A DNA stretch of 48,730 bases, from contig JANQJU010000039.1 in the NCBI GenBank assembly GCA_028281495.1, positions 1-48,730 of the forward strand, written 5' to 3'. The position numbers and the translations under genes were made by a program. Source of the DNA: SAR324 cluster bacterium (GTDB taxonomy: Bacteria > SAR324 > NAC60-12). Below, piece by piece: positions 36,014-45,700 of the stretch. How positions within the stretch are numbered: the first letter of the stretch is position 1; each line of letters begins with the position of its first letter. The notes beneath the pieces are model-generated. The model had not been told where the DNA came from. It saw nothing but the letters and a program-made list of their open reading frames with translations, and searched no databases.

Positions 36014-36202
36014 TGGTTATAACCTTTCTATATTTATTGCAATCATAACGCCGCCATAAATTGCCGCACATAAAGCTGCCCTCTCTCTCCGCAGATTACC
36101 AGCTCTATTTTCATTTAAAAACTCTGCTATTGATTTTCTGGGCTTTGGGCATTGCTATTTCCTTTTACGCTTTGGCTTATCTTTATTGGATTGCCAGTGG
36201 AG
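36014..36202 (+). other. Gap with membrane-peptide remnant
   Basis: The plus strand carries an open stretch without start codon ending near 36206, encoding one strongly hydrophobic segment (LKTLLLIFWALGIAISFYAL). It is probably a scrap of a former membrane protein gene; no ribosome-binding site or homologous domain was recognised. Confidence 0.3.
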
Positions 36203-36540
36203 TATGAGAAAGCGTTGGTAGTTTATCAAAATATGCTGGGTGAGGAGCACCCCACGACTCGAACTCTAAAGTTCGAACGCTTGACGGAGTGCAGGCAGTG
36301 GAATAGATTCAGTTGAATCAATAACTCAGTTGGTAGGAGAATGATGGGTCCGACACTCTCAGAGAATCAAACCTTCCTAGCTAAAGCCAATCAGTTTGTG
36401 ACAGCATGAACAAGCCTTGGCTATCTATCTAAAAGTGTTGGGAGCGGATCATCCTTGGACTGGGATTGCTCAAGAGAACTTGGATCGTGTTCGACTGAAG
36501 ATCGAAGATTGCTGCCTCGACCACTTTCTGTCACGCTGAC
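36203..36540 (+). pseudogene. TPR (kinesin-light-chain type) repeat remnant
   Basis: Two stretches in the same strand encode pieces of TPR_12 repeats: YEKALVVYQNMLGEEHPTT and, after a stop and a gap, EQALAIYLKVLGADHPWTG followed by IAQENLDRV. The spacing LGxxHPxT is typical of kinesin-light-chain-like TPR proteins. Stops and shifts separate the pieces and no start is present, so it is a decayed gene. Confidence 0.55.
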
Positions 36541-36585
36541 AATCATGTGCTGGCCCACTTCACCCATTCATCATCAGGAGTTTCG

Positions 36586-36855
36586 ATGCGTGCTGCCTTC
36601 AAGGTGCATTCCGATGACAACCTCCTTGTCGCACTGCAAGATTTGAAAAAAGGGGACGTCGTTTCTGTGGATGGCATCGATTATACATTAAAAGAAGATA
36701 TTCCCGCCAAACACAAATTTGCTGCGGAGCAACAACAATTCCCCTCCGAAGAAGCGATGCTTTCCACGGCCATTAAGCGAACATTCACTGGGTTGATCGA
36801 AGCCAACCAATACTTTGATCGCAAATACTCCGCCAAACGTCAGAATCCAAACTAA
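36586..36855 (+). pseudogene. Truncated UxaA N-domain (SAF-type) chimera
   Basis: From ATG 36586 (AGGAG before it) the product starts MRAAFKVHSDDNLLVALQDL and KKGDVVSVDG, the SAF-type N-terminal domain of altronate dehydratase (UxaA). It follows the family to EDIPAKHKF and then breaks off about halfway through. The last 40 residues (from FPSEEAMLSTAIKRTF) do not match UxaA. It is either a broken gene or a fusion made by deletion. Its stop overlaps that of the convergent DUF481 gene. Confidence 0.5.
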
Positions 36856-37556
36856 AATTTATACACTACGGTAGCTGACGTTTGAGTATCGGTATTTTCA
36901 ATATCATCTGGAACTTCGGTCACATGCTTCACATCGAACGCAAATTTCAGAGTCCAACTGTTGTCAATTTGTGCGGCTAGGGAAGTCGTCGATTTGTATA
37001 TATTGAATTCTTCACCAAAATCTGCCGAAAATTGTTCTTGAAAAGTTGCCGTTTTAGTAAAGTCCCAACGGAAGTTTGATGCGAGACGATAGATCACCTC
37101 TCTTTCAAAGTCGTCCTCATCTTTGATCTTACTCTGCCGTCCCCCGGCTCCAATTTCTGAATCGAGATTGATCGTCTCGGTTTTGATCCAGATGCGCCCA
37201 TAACCAACACTCTCGGTGAATTGGTAATCGAATTGGGTGAATAAGTCTCGATCATAATCCACATTCAAAAACACATAGTCTCGCGGGGTGAATTTATAAT
37301 TTGTCTTTGCTGAGACCGTATAGCGTTCCGCCGTACTTTCCCCATCTGTTTCTGTGAAGAGTGCCGACGCACTTAAACTATTACGCCAAGTCTCTGTTTC
37401 TTGGGAAATATTGAATTTACCGTCAAATGTCTGGGAATCGGAGTTCCCTTGAGTCGTGACGATCCCTAGCCCCAAATCACCCTTCCACGTTGAATCACCC
37501 AAGGCCGCCGTATGCCCGATAAGGATTAATATCAGTAATACAATGAGTCGTTTCAT
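36852..37556 (-). CDS. DUF481 (YdiY-like) outer-membrane protein
   Basis: A 234-residue exported protein: signal peptide to ALGDS, then WKGDLGLGIVTTQGNSDSQT, the DUF481 start, with alternating beta strands (SAKTNYKFTPRDYVFLNVDY) and the closing TSATVVYKF with terminal Phe. This is a beta-barrel signature. GGGAG precedes the ATG at 37556 (frame open to 37607). Relatives include YdiY, called a salt-induced outer membrane protein; the function is unclear. Confidence 0.88.
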   Translation of the reverse strand: MKRLIVLLILILIGHTAALGDSTWKGDLGLGIVTTQGNSDSQTFDGKFNISQETETWRNSLSASALFTETDGESTAERYTVSAKTNYKFTPRDYVFLNVDYDRDLFTQFDYQFTESVGYGRIWIKTETINLDSEIGAGGRQSKIKDEDDFEREVIYRLASNFRWDFTKTATFQEQFSADFGEEFNIYKSTTSLAAQIDNSWTLKFAFDVKHVTEVPDDIENTDTQTSATVVYKF

Positions 37557-37630
37557 AGTTCTCCCTCTGATTTTGCCAAAATGTTTCAAAAAAAATTGGT
37601 TCTCCATATCTTTTTTTCAAATTTTTTTAA

Positions 37631-37674
37631 TCAAACAAACGTCCAAGAATATTCTTAGTCAAACCAACGTTCAA
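37631..37674 (-). promoter_or_regulatory. Direct repeats flanking a palindrome upstream of DUF481 gene
   Basis: TCAAAC(A/C)AACGT(C/T)CAA occurs at 37631-37646 and 37659-37674, a 28-base period. The second base pair of the perfect palindrome AAGAATATTCTT (37645-37656) lies in the space between them. The group is about 75-120 bases upstream of the DUF481 start, so it is a candidate operator. Confidence 0.4.
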
Positions 37675-37844
37675 CCTATTTTTTTGATATGATCCCATTC
37701 AACGTTTTTTAGTTGTAGGATTTTATATAAATCTTAAATTGACTAAGATTAACATTAGTATGCTTAAAATCAATTTCTTACACAAATTTAAATATGAAGT
37801 TAACTGACTGATTTTAAAAATGATAGCTGGAATTCGACAATTCA

Positions 37845-37945
37845 GAGTCTCAGTCATCGTTTGGCTACAACAGGAATACAGCATCGATAGTTTCCCGGTG
37901 GCGGTGTGTCACAATATCCGAATTTGCCGTTGCCACATCTCACCG
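37845..37945 (+). pseudogene. IS982-family transposase fragment
   Basis: One frame reads VWLQQEYSIDSFPVAVCHNI and then RICRC, which matches the DSFPV...C..IRI region of IS982-type DDE transposases. Nothing before or after extends the match, so it is an isolated scrap. Confidence 0.5.
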
Positions 37946-38040
37946 AGGAATCTGTCGAGGAAGTCTTGGAACGGATAGAACGGCAAGGATTTGCACGCCC
38001 CGTCCCCCAGCCCGACAATACATGGAAGATTCCTGTCTGA
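37900..38040 (+). other. Unidentified gene tail after the IS982 scrap
   Basis: In another frame the sequence encodes VSQYPNLPLPHLTEESVEEV and LERIERQGFARP, ending at a stop near 38040. It reads like a real protein C-terminus but has no start codon and an in-frame stop before it. It is likely the cut end of an older gene. The surrounding 37557-37844 is AT-rich and otherwise empty apart from the repeats at 37631-37674. Confidence 0.35.
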
Positions 38041-38158
38041 ACGGAAATATTCTTTTCTAATAAACACGATTCATTATTGTTCTAGCCTTCTTGCTACTGC
38101 TCTCATTCGGAGTGAAGTGAATTTCCAAGACATGGATCATTTTTTTAGAGGTTTGAAC

Positions 38159-38857
38159 ATGATGACTAAACATTTATTGCTCGGTGTTACAGCATTCCTT
38201 GTTGCGTTTCTTCTCCATCAAGAGACTTACGCTGCTAAGCAAGGTGAAGCGGTGTTAACGCTTATTGAGAGTAATCTGGATCAGTGGGATAGGAGAGGTA
38301 ACTGGACTATCGGGCATGCTAAGATAGATCCCCATCACCCAGACAAATTGATTGCATCCACTCCTGCCTCCCCCTTACAGCTGATTAATTCGAGTGCGGG
38401 AGGTGATATTTATACCAAGGAACTATTTGGTGATTGTACCCTTGAACTGGAAGTGATGATCCCAGAAGAATCCAACTCTGGAATCTATATGATGGGGCAA
38501 TATGAGGTACAAGTGAAAGATAGTTATGGCAAAAGTTGGTGGATCAACTCCAAAGACATGGGGGGGATCGTTGATCGCTCCAAACCAAAAATGAATGCAG
38601 CCAAAAAAGCAGGCGAGTGGCAAAAATATTTGATTGTTTTTAAAGCGCCACGTTTTGAAGGGGCTGAGAGAGTTGCTCCCGCAGAGTTTGTCAAAGTGGT
38701 CCTGAATGGGAAGATCGTCCAAGAAAATATAAAAATGGAGGAAGGGCCAACTCCGGGGGCTTTAACAGAAAGGGAGCTTTCAAAAGGGCCTTTATTATTG
38801 CAGGGAAGTTTAGGATCCGTGGCCTATAGAAATATTAAAATAACGATACCAAAATAG
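38159..38857 (+). CDS. DUF1080 (3-keto-disaccharide hydrolase-like) exported protein
   Basis: A 232-residue protein with a signal peptide (LLLGVTAFLVAFLLHQETYA) and a concanavalin-type domain: NLDQWDRRGNWTIGHAKID, DIYTKELFGDCTLELEVMIP, SNSGIYMMGQYEVQVKDSYG and the closing GSLGSVAYRNIKI. These fit DUF1080, which occurs in secreted proteins and includes 3-keto-glycoside hydrolases. AGAGG precedes the ATG at 38159 (frame open to 37991). It starts a three-gene same-strand run with the DUF2306 gene (11-base gap) and the hybrid kinase. Confidence 0.85.
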   Translation: MMTKHLLLGVTAFLVAFLLHQETYAAKQGEAVLTLIESNLDQWDRRGNWTIGHAKIDPHHPDKLIASTPASPLQLINSSAGGDIYTKELFGDCTLELEVMIPEESNSGIYMMGQYEVQVKDSYGKSWWINSKDMGGIVDRSKPKMNAAKKAGEWQKYLIVFKAPRFEGAERVAPAEFVKVVLNGKIVQENIKMEEGPTPGALTERELSKGPLLLQGSLGSVAYRNIKITIPK

Positions 38858-38868
38858 ATGAGGAACCC

Positions 38869-39486
38869 ATGAAAGTAACATTAAGCAATGGACGTTGGTT
38901 TCTAGGGGTTCTGATTACTTTTTTAACACTTGTTGGTATCGGAGCCTCGATATCCTATTTCATCAATGAACCGTATAATCCGGGATTTCGTGAATTCCCA
39001 TTGATTACGGCATTTCATGTCATTTTTGGAGCCATCTATCTCGGATTTGCCCCTTTGCAGTTGGTGAGGCCGATTCGTTCTCGATGGCCTGGGTATCATC
39101 GTTGGATGGGGAGATTCCTGGTCTCTATCGGTTTGATTGTCGGGGTAACCGCTTTATTTATGGCTTTGGTAATTCCCATTTCAGGCTGGTGGGAACGGAT
39201 CATCGTTGGATTCTTCTCAGGACTGTTCTTGATCGCTTTGAGCAAGGGGCTTCTATCTATTCGAGCCAAACAAGTACCTCTTCATCGAGAATGGATGATT
39301 CGAGCCTTTGCTATTGGGCTTGGTATTGCGACCATGAGGATGTTTTTTATCTCGGCGATGAACATCATTGATGCAGACCGTCAACAGGTTGGAATACTTT
39401 CCATTCTGTGTTTTACTCTGGCGTTTAGTCTCCATTCTGGTTTTGCCGAACTATGGATTCGTACTCACAGAAGTAAAATCGAATGA
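38869..39486 (+). CDS. DUF2306 membrane protein
   Basis: A 205-residue multi-pass membrane protein with about six hydrophobic helices. AFHVIFGAIYLGFAPLQL, YHRWMGRFLV and LHREWMIRAFAIGL are the DUF2306 landmarks; their histidines lie in or near the membrane, as in haem- or metal-binding transport proteins, but no function is established. GAGGA precedes the ATG. The last codons overlap the hybrid kinase start (ATGA), so the genes are translationally coupled. Confidence 0.85.
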   Translation: MKVTLSNGRWFLGVLITFLTLVGIGASISYFINEPYNPGFREFPLITAFHVIFGAIYLGFAPLQLVRPIRSRWPGYHRWMGRFLVSIGLIVGVTALFMALVIPISGWWERIIVGFFSGLFLIALSKGLLSIRAKQVPLHREWMIRAFAIGLGIATMRMFFISAMNIIDADRQQVGILSILCFTLAFSLHSGFAELWIRTHRSKIE

Positions 39487-42400
39487 CTAGAAAATTTTGT
39501 TATATAACCGCTAGTCTGCTTATGATGAGTTTTTGGTTCAGCCATGCTTCCTTGTTCGCTGAACCAATTGACTTACACAATCATCCTCTTGAAGGCGAAT
39601 ACATTGGAACGCATATCGAATTTCTCAACGAAAGAGAAGTCTTTCAGGTTTTGAGTAAAGACTGGGAAATCAAGAATATCTTCAAAGAAAAAATGCTTTC
39701 GGGAGAGCACCATTCAGATGACATTGTGGCATTTGATTTCAAGCAAACCCCTTTGGGTTACAGTAGCGCTTTACAACTTTCCACGGAGATCAATCAGAGC
39801 CAAATTGTAACATGGGGGATCGAAGATATTTTAAAAGAAGACATTTCTTCAAAGTTTATTCAATCGGATAAAAACATTTTAAGTTTCAGTTTCATTCCCC
39901 ATGCTTACTGGCTCCGATTTCAAATAGCCAATGAGAGCCTCCACAACATTGACTTGGTCCTTGAGCTTGATTTTCAATGGTTATTTGATTTTGACCTCTT
40001 TATCCTGAATGAACATGGGGAATTGATTAAAAAAAGTTCATTAACCTCGCAATTGAACGAAAGGGAATTGGGATATAAAAATTTTGCTGTTCCAACCTCA
40101 GTACCCTCTGGAATCACTTCCTACTATTTCCGGATCAATGGCCCCTTTTTCGGCCATGTTCCTTTGAGATTTTGGTCAAAAAGAGAATTTTCTAAACACA
40201 TACTATTGGATAGCACCCTCTTTGGTATCTTTGCGGGAGGCCTCCTTTTTCTATTTCTTTATAACCTCATCATTTTTGTTTCTGTTAAAGATCCAAGTTA
40301 TATCTATCTTGCCTTGATGACAATCAGCCAACTCATTCTGAGTTTATGTGGATCAGGGTTTGGCTTTCAATTTCTTTGGCCACAAAATTTTGTGGTTGGG
40401 GTCGATTTATTGTATTGGACCTTCCCTCTTTCATTTGTCTTTTTTCTACTATTTTGTCGCTCTTTTATCGATCTTCCTCAACATACTCCAAAGACCGATC
40501 GAATGATTGTGTTCATGATTTATTTTTTCATCATGATCGCCCTTCTGTTTTTTGTACTTCCTGAGAGCACTAGACATCCCATACTTTTTGCAATGGCGAC
40601 TGTGGAGTATTTCTATTTTATCGCCATTGTATTTCCCGCAATCATTGCCATCAGAAAAGGAAACCGTGCAGGCTTATTTTTGATGGTAGGGATTTCATTA
40701 CATTTTTTGTCCAGTTTGGAAGGGATATTATCGCTTCTCGATATTATCCCTTACCATTTCATTAACTACCTCAACATCAAAGGTCCCTCGTTTCTGATCA
40801 TCATGACTCTTGCGTTGACCCATAAACTCCATTCCATGAAAAAGGAACTCACCCATTTGAACGTTCATCTTGAAAACGAAGTGATCTTAAGAACGGAGAG
40901 GCTGTCGAAAAAAACGGAAGAGTTGGAACAAACCAATGAGAAACTCAAGGAATTGGATAAACTGAAAACTAGATTTTTTTCCAATATCTCTCATGAACTC
41001 AGGACACCACTCACATTGATATTAGCCCCCATCGATTCTTTTCTAAACGGGACTTATGGAGAGATGAGCCAAACCCATCTCAAAATTTTACAATCGATCC
41101 AAAGAAACACGCATCGTCTTCTTAAATTGATCAATGACCTTTTGGATTTTTCTAAAATTGAAGCGGGTAAAATGGAATTGAAGGTTAGAAATTGTAATAT
41201 TTCAGACCTGTTGTCTTATTGTGTTGCTAGCGTGGAATCAGGAGCAATCAGTCAAAAGATAAATCTATCTTTCCATGATCATACCCAAAGTTTGGTTGTA
41301 CAAATGGACCCAGATTTGATGGAAAAAGCCATTTTTAATCTTCTTTCTAATGCGATGAAGTTTAATCACGCAGGAGGCATGATTCGGGTGGAATTGAAGA
41401 AAGATCAGGAAAGATTTACGATTGCAGTAAAGGACTCAGGTATTGGCATTCCTGAAGACAAGATCGCTACGATTTTTGAAAGATTCACTCAGGTGGATTC
41501 CTCTTCAACAAGGAAGTATGAAGGCACTGGCATTGGACTTTCTCTGACCAAAGAAATTGTTCAGCTCCACGAAGGTCAGATAACGGTTGAAAGTGAACTG
41601 GGAAAAGGCTCCCTATTTACCCTAGATCTCCCCATTTTATTCCAAAAGACTTCAACGAACGTATTATTCAATAGAGAGGAGGATCATCACTTATTTGAAA
41701 GTAACGGGAGGACCGGTGATTCATTGATAATCAGGACATCTCCTGATGAAGAAGAAAATCCTTCTGGTTGCTCACATCCGCCGGAAAACATTCAAAAAAA
41801 GACAGAAACGATCTTAGTGATCGAGGATAATGAGGATATGAGAAATTATTTGCACACAAATCTCCAAGAAAATTATAGGACGCTCATGGCTTCCAATGGT
41901 CATGACGCATTAGAAAAAATCAAAACAGAGACGGTGGATTTGATCCTGACCGATGTGATGATGCCGGAGATGGATGGTTACGAATTTATACAAACCTTAC
42001 GGGCAGAAGATCGATATGCAGATGTTCCTGTGATTTTTCTCACCGCTAAATCCGATGTATTGAATAAAGTAGAAGGCCTCGAAAAAGGAGCGAATGATTA
42101 CATTACAAAGCCCTTTAGTTATGAAGAACTCTTGGTGAGGATCACATCCCAGTTAAAATGCAAAGCCCTTCGAAAAAAGCTGTTTGAATCGACCCTCAGA
42201 TCAGAAAAGAACAAAAAGCCTCTCACGGATAAAACAAAATTGAGAATTGAAATGGTAAAAGAATTTTTACAAGAAAATTATGCCGATGACATTTCTCGCG
42301 AAGGGCTGGCTGCTGCTGTGGAGATGAGCCCTGATCATCTTGGGCGAATGTTTAAAGAGTGTGTCGGAGAAAAAATATCGGATTATTTGAATAAGATTAG

Positions 42401-42569
42401 AATAGAAAAGGCTTTAAAAAAATTAAGAGAAAGTGATGAAAGTATTACCAATATCGCTTTTGATGTTGGATTTGGGAATCTGCGGACCTTTAATAAAACC
42501 TTTCAGGATCGGATCGGCACAACGCCTTCCAATTATAGAAAATCACAAAAACAAATCCTAACCCATTGA
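39483..42569 (+). CDS. 7TMR-DISM hybrid histidine kinase with receiver and AraC HTH
   Basis: A 1028-residue one-protein two-component system. Signal peptide to LFAEP; extracellular 7TMR-DISM domain (about 90-235); seven membrane helices (about 240-450); coiled coil; histidine kinase with SNISHELRTPLT near 500, N-box near 615 and DSGIGIP near 651; receiver with LILTDVMMPEMDGYEF near 822; AraC-type HTH at the end (about 918-1020: DISREGLAAAVEMSPDHLGRM and ITNIAFDVGFGNLRTFNK). Its C-terminal DNA-binding output lets it sense an outside ligand, perhaps a carbohydrate, and act on a promoter directly. The overlap with DUF2306 makes the upstream pair likely targets. The last 6 or so codons derive from an inserted IS fragment. 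Confidence 0.93.
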   Translation: MTRKFCYITASLLMMSFWFSHASLFAEPIDLHNHPLEGEYIGTHIEFLNEREVFQVLSKDWEIKNIFKEKMLSGEHHSDDIVAFDFKQTPLGYSSALQLSTEINQSQIVTWGIEDILKEDISSKFIQSDKNILSFSFIPHAYWLRFQIANESLHNIDLVLELDFQWLFDFDLFILNEHGELIKKSSLTSQLNERELGYKNFAVPTSVPSGITSYYFRINGPFFGHVPLRFWSKREFSKHILLDSTLFGIFAGGLLFLFLYNLIIFVSVKDPSYIYLALMTISQLILSLCGSGFGFQFLWPQNFVVGVDLLYWTFPLSFVFFLLFCRSFIDLPQHTPKTDRMIVFMIYFFIMIALLFFVLPESTRHPILFAMATVEYFYFIAIVFPAIIAIRKGNRAGLFLMVGISLHFLSSLEGILSLLDIIPYHFINYLNIKGPSFLIIMTLALTHKLHSMKKELTHLNVHLENEVILRTERLSKKTEELEQTNEKLKELDKLKTRFFSNISHELRTPLTLILAPIDSFLNGTYGEMSQTHLKILQSIQRNTHRLLKLINDLLDFSKIEAGKMELKVRNCNISDLLSYCVASVESGAISQKINLSFHDHTQSLVVQMDPDLMEKAIFNLLSNAMKFNHAGGMIRVELKKDQERFTIAVKDSGIGIPEDKIATIFERFTQVDSSSTRKYEGTGIGLSLTKEIVQLHEGQITVESELGKGSLFTLDLPILFQKTSTNVLFNREEDHHLFESNGRTGDSLIIRTSPDEEENPSGCSHPPENIQKKTETILVIEDNEDMRNYLHTNLQENYRTLMASNGHDALEKIKTETVDLILTDVMMPEMDGYEFIQTLRAEDRYADVPVIFLTAKSDVLNKVEGLEKGANDYITKPFSYEELLVRITSQLKCKALRKKLFESTLRSEKNKKPLTDKTKLRIEMVKEFLQENYADDISREGLAAAVEMSPDHLGRMFKECVGEKISDYLNKIRIEKALKKLRESDESITNIAFDVGFGNLRTFNKTFQDRIGTTPSNYRKSQKQILTH

Positions 42570-42738
42570 GAATCATGGCCACCACCGCGGTTCCATGGGA
42601 AATCGACTTGTCAGTGGGGGGAAGGCGTTGATCGATTTGCTCGATCAATCCCAGTTCGTGGCACATCCCGGCTACCAGTCCTAGGTGGCCCAGATCTTTC
42701 TGGCTGATAGCTAGTTGACGGTTAGAACCTTGGGTCAC
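42550..42738 (-). pseudogene. IS1634-type transposase N-terminal fragment
   Basis: From a GTG at 42738 the frame reads LGHLGLVAGMCHELGLIEQI and SHGTAVVAMILNGLGFV. This is the DUF4277 N-domain of IS1634-family transposases. The match ends near 42550, where the sequence becomes the AraC end of the hybrid kinase. The catalytic DDE part is missing. It starts right at the stop of the 1268-residue gene, so that end is truncated too. Confidence 0.7.
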
Positions 42739-45700
42739 GCCATTTGCGCCCAGACTTCTTCCACAACACTCTTCACTTGGCTGGGCAGGGTGGACGGCAT
42801 TTTCGGGCGGCGTTTCCGACGGAAATCCTCTTGAAGGTTGAGTGTGGTTTCCAGAGCTAGCTGTCGATAGCGAGGGGTTTTGAGCGCCTTGCGAATCAAG
42901 GCTTCCACTTGTGCGGTTGGTAACGGTTTTCCCTTAGCCAAAATTTGATTACGAGATGAGGGCGTTAACTTCCCTAATTCCTTCGATTTTGCAGCGACCC
43001 GTCCAAACGCATTTTTGTAAGCATCCAAGTAAATGGTATCTGTAATCTCCTTGTAGGCTTTCACCCAATCTTCCGCGATTATTTCTTTCACCAGGTTCTT
43101 TTGTTTTTTAATGCCCTGGACCGAACCCCGTATCGAATAGGTTGCCAAAGCCAATCGAATATCCTCAGGGAACTTTGCAAAGTTTTTGAACAGTTTATGA
43201 AGCGTGGTCAATCTTTGATGATTTCTACGTAGGGCATTGGCATTTTTAAATACTTGTTGGTTTTCTGCTTTTTTGAAAAACCTACTAAGTTTCCACCATT
43301 CTTCTTTCTTTGCGTTGGAATGAAATTGTGGATTCTTCTGAATAAAATTTTGCAAATTATCCGACTTTGAAATCACATAAAAAACAATCAGATCTAAGGC
43401 AATAGATTCGCTCCAATTTGCATCAAATGCGATGCTGTAGTTTTTAGATTTATCGGGGATGAATCCAGTTAGCTTTTCTTGCTTTATATTCAATGGAACG
43501 AGTTCCTTGGCATATTTGGCTAACTGATCTGTTTGTGCTTTATACTCGTTCCGGATTTCAGCAGCGATGTCTTTATTTTCAGGGGCATTGACTGTCTTGG
43601 ATAGCGTCTTTTTATCAACAATCTTTTCGTCTTTTTTGACCTGAACTTTTTTTGTCTCCGGTATTGCCGTTGGAGCAGCCGCTCCTAAGTCAGTAGTGAC
43701 GTCTTTGTACTTTGCAAAGGCATTTATATACTTCTCCCGCAAATTTGTATCTTTTATGGCATTGTAGGCTCCACCCCAATTCCCTGCTTTTATATTCTCT
43801 ACAAACTTTTTTCTTGCCTTAATACCACTGAGCGATCCTCGAATTCTGTATACCGCCAAAGCCTCGCGGATTTCCAGTGGGTAGCTCGCATACTTTGGAA
43901 AAAATGTTACCAGAGTTACCAACTTATTATAATTTTGCACAAACTTAGAAACTTGTAACAATGCGGCTTTTGGCTTAGCGGCTTTCACAAGTCCGCTGGC
44001 CTTTTTCCACTCTCCTTTGGTCAATGCTTCATGAAGGCTTTTATTATTTTCGACAAATTCTTGAAAATCATCATATTCCGCAACTACCATTCCTTCGATC
44101 CAGCCTAATAAGGCAGAACTCTTGGAGTCTTTGTCCAAGGATATGCGGTAATTCTTATTATTATCTGGGATAAAATTGGTTATCTTGTTCTGATCCAATT
44201 TTAAGGTCGCCATCCACTTCTCGTAGTTAGCCAAGTTTTCAAATGCGATACTATAGGCCGCTCGAACCTCCGCTAATAATTCAGGGCGATTCTGTATGGC
44301 TAGTTTCCAAGCTTCTTTTTCTAGAACTTCTAGGTGTACCTGTATTTCCTTCTTATAATTTTTAGAACTTTCTTTTAATTTGAGTGCAGCGGACTTCCAG
44401 TGACGAGCATTGGCGGATTTCAAGAAAGTTTGGATACTTTTTAGCCCCTCTTCCCCTTCAAAGTATACCAATGCAGTGACAGGTCCTTTCATGGACCGTG
44501 GTAACTCTCTATACTTCGCAGTGTTTCGGAGTTTCTTCAACCCTTCCACATTTCCTCGGGTTAAAAGAATCAATTGATATGCCTTTTCTAACTTTTTTAC
44601 ATCTTCTGGATTCAGTTGGCTGACTTTACCCTCTTTCAGTTTTAGCCCCTTTGCATACTCTAGGCTTTTGTCCCAATTGCCTTGACGCATCGTTTGATGC
44701 AATTTCGCATTGTCCGTGGAAAATGTCTGAAGACGGCCATGATTGGTCATGATCATTTCGACAATGACGCTGGTAATCGCAACGGGGCTATTGCCTTGAT
44801 CAAATTTTAATGTCGCATCGGTGTTTTGCATGAGGCTTTTGAATTCAGATTCACTAATCTGTAATTCTTTCATTGCATTTTTGATTTGGGCCGGAGCGTT
44901 GGAAAGTTTCTTGAGGAGGGAGGCATAGTTTTTTATCACTTCAGAACGAAGTGATTTTTTTTGCAACGGGATGACTGTGTTTTCGATTACATCCTTTAAA
45001 TGAGCATGAGCGGCTTTAGTTTGTGCATTTCGTTGATCGCTAAAGATTAATTTCTTAGGAACATTTTTCAATGCCTTGTAGTAATTAAAAGATCCAATAC
45101 CAGCCCTAAAACTTGGATGTCCGTTCCAAACTTTATGAACATAAACCGCTGTTGCTAAATCTAGATTCCTATTGGTGATAGACACCTGCACAATGGCTTT
45201 TTGAAGGACTTTTGGAAGTTCATTGAAGTTTGGAAAGATTTTGCTGGATAACACTTTTCTTGCAGCGGTTTCCCCACTAATTATCTGGCCAAGCCGACTC
45301 CTCTCCTTTTCGTTTGTGGGGTGCATTTCTTCTAATGCCACTTCCAATAAAATATTTCTAACTTCTCGATTCCGTCGGGCTTGGGATGACGATATACTCG
45401 AAACAGCGGCTGCTGCTTCCCACATATTGGCTAAGATTAATTCGCGGATACCGAGCGAATTTCTTCTCTCATAAAGTCCAGCCTGCTTTAACTGACTATC
45501 CAACTTTTGCTTCCCAACAGCACTTCGCATTTTTGAAAGGGAAGCTGGCATGAGTGTGACAAACCCAGTGGCACCTCTTCTAAACGCAATATCGATGGAA
45601 GCAACGATAGCTTTTAACGGGAGTGGCCTGCCATCGTACCCCTTGTAGTCGTTGAGATTGTTTTTAGATTCTATTAATTTTGTACGCAGGTCGATAGGAA

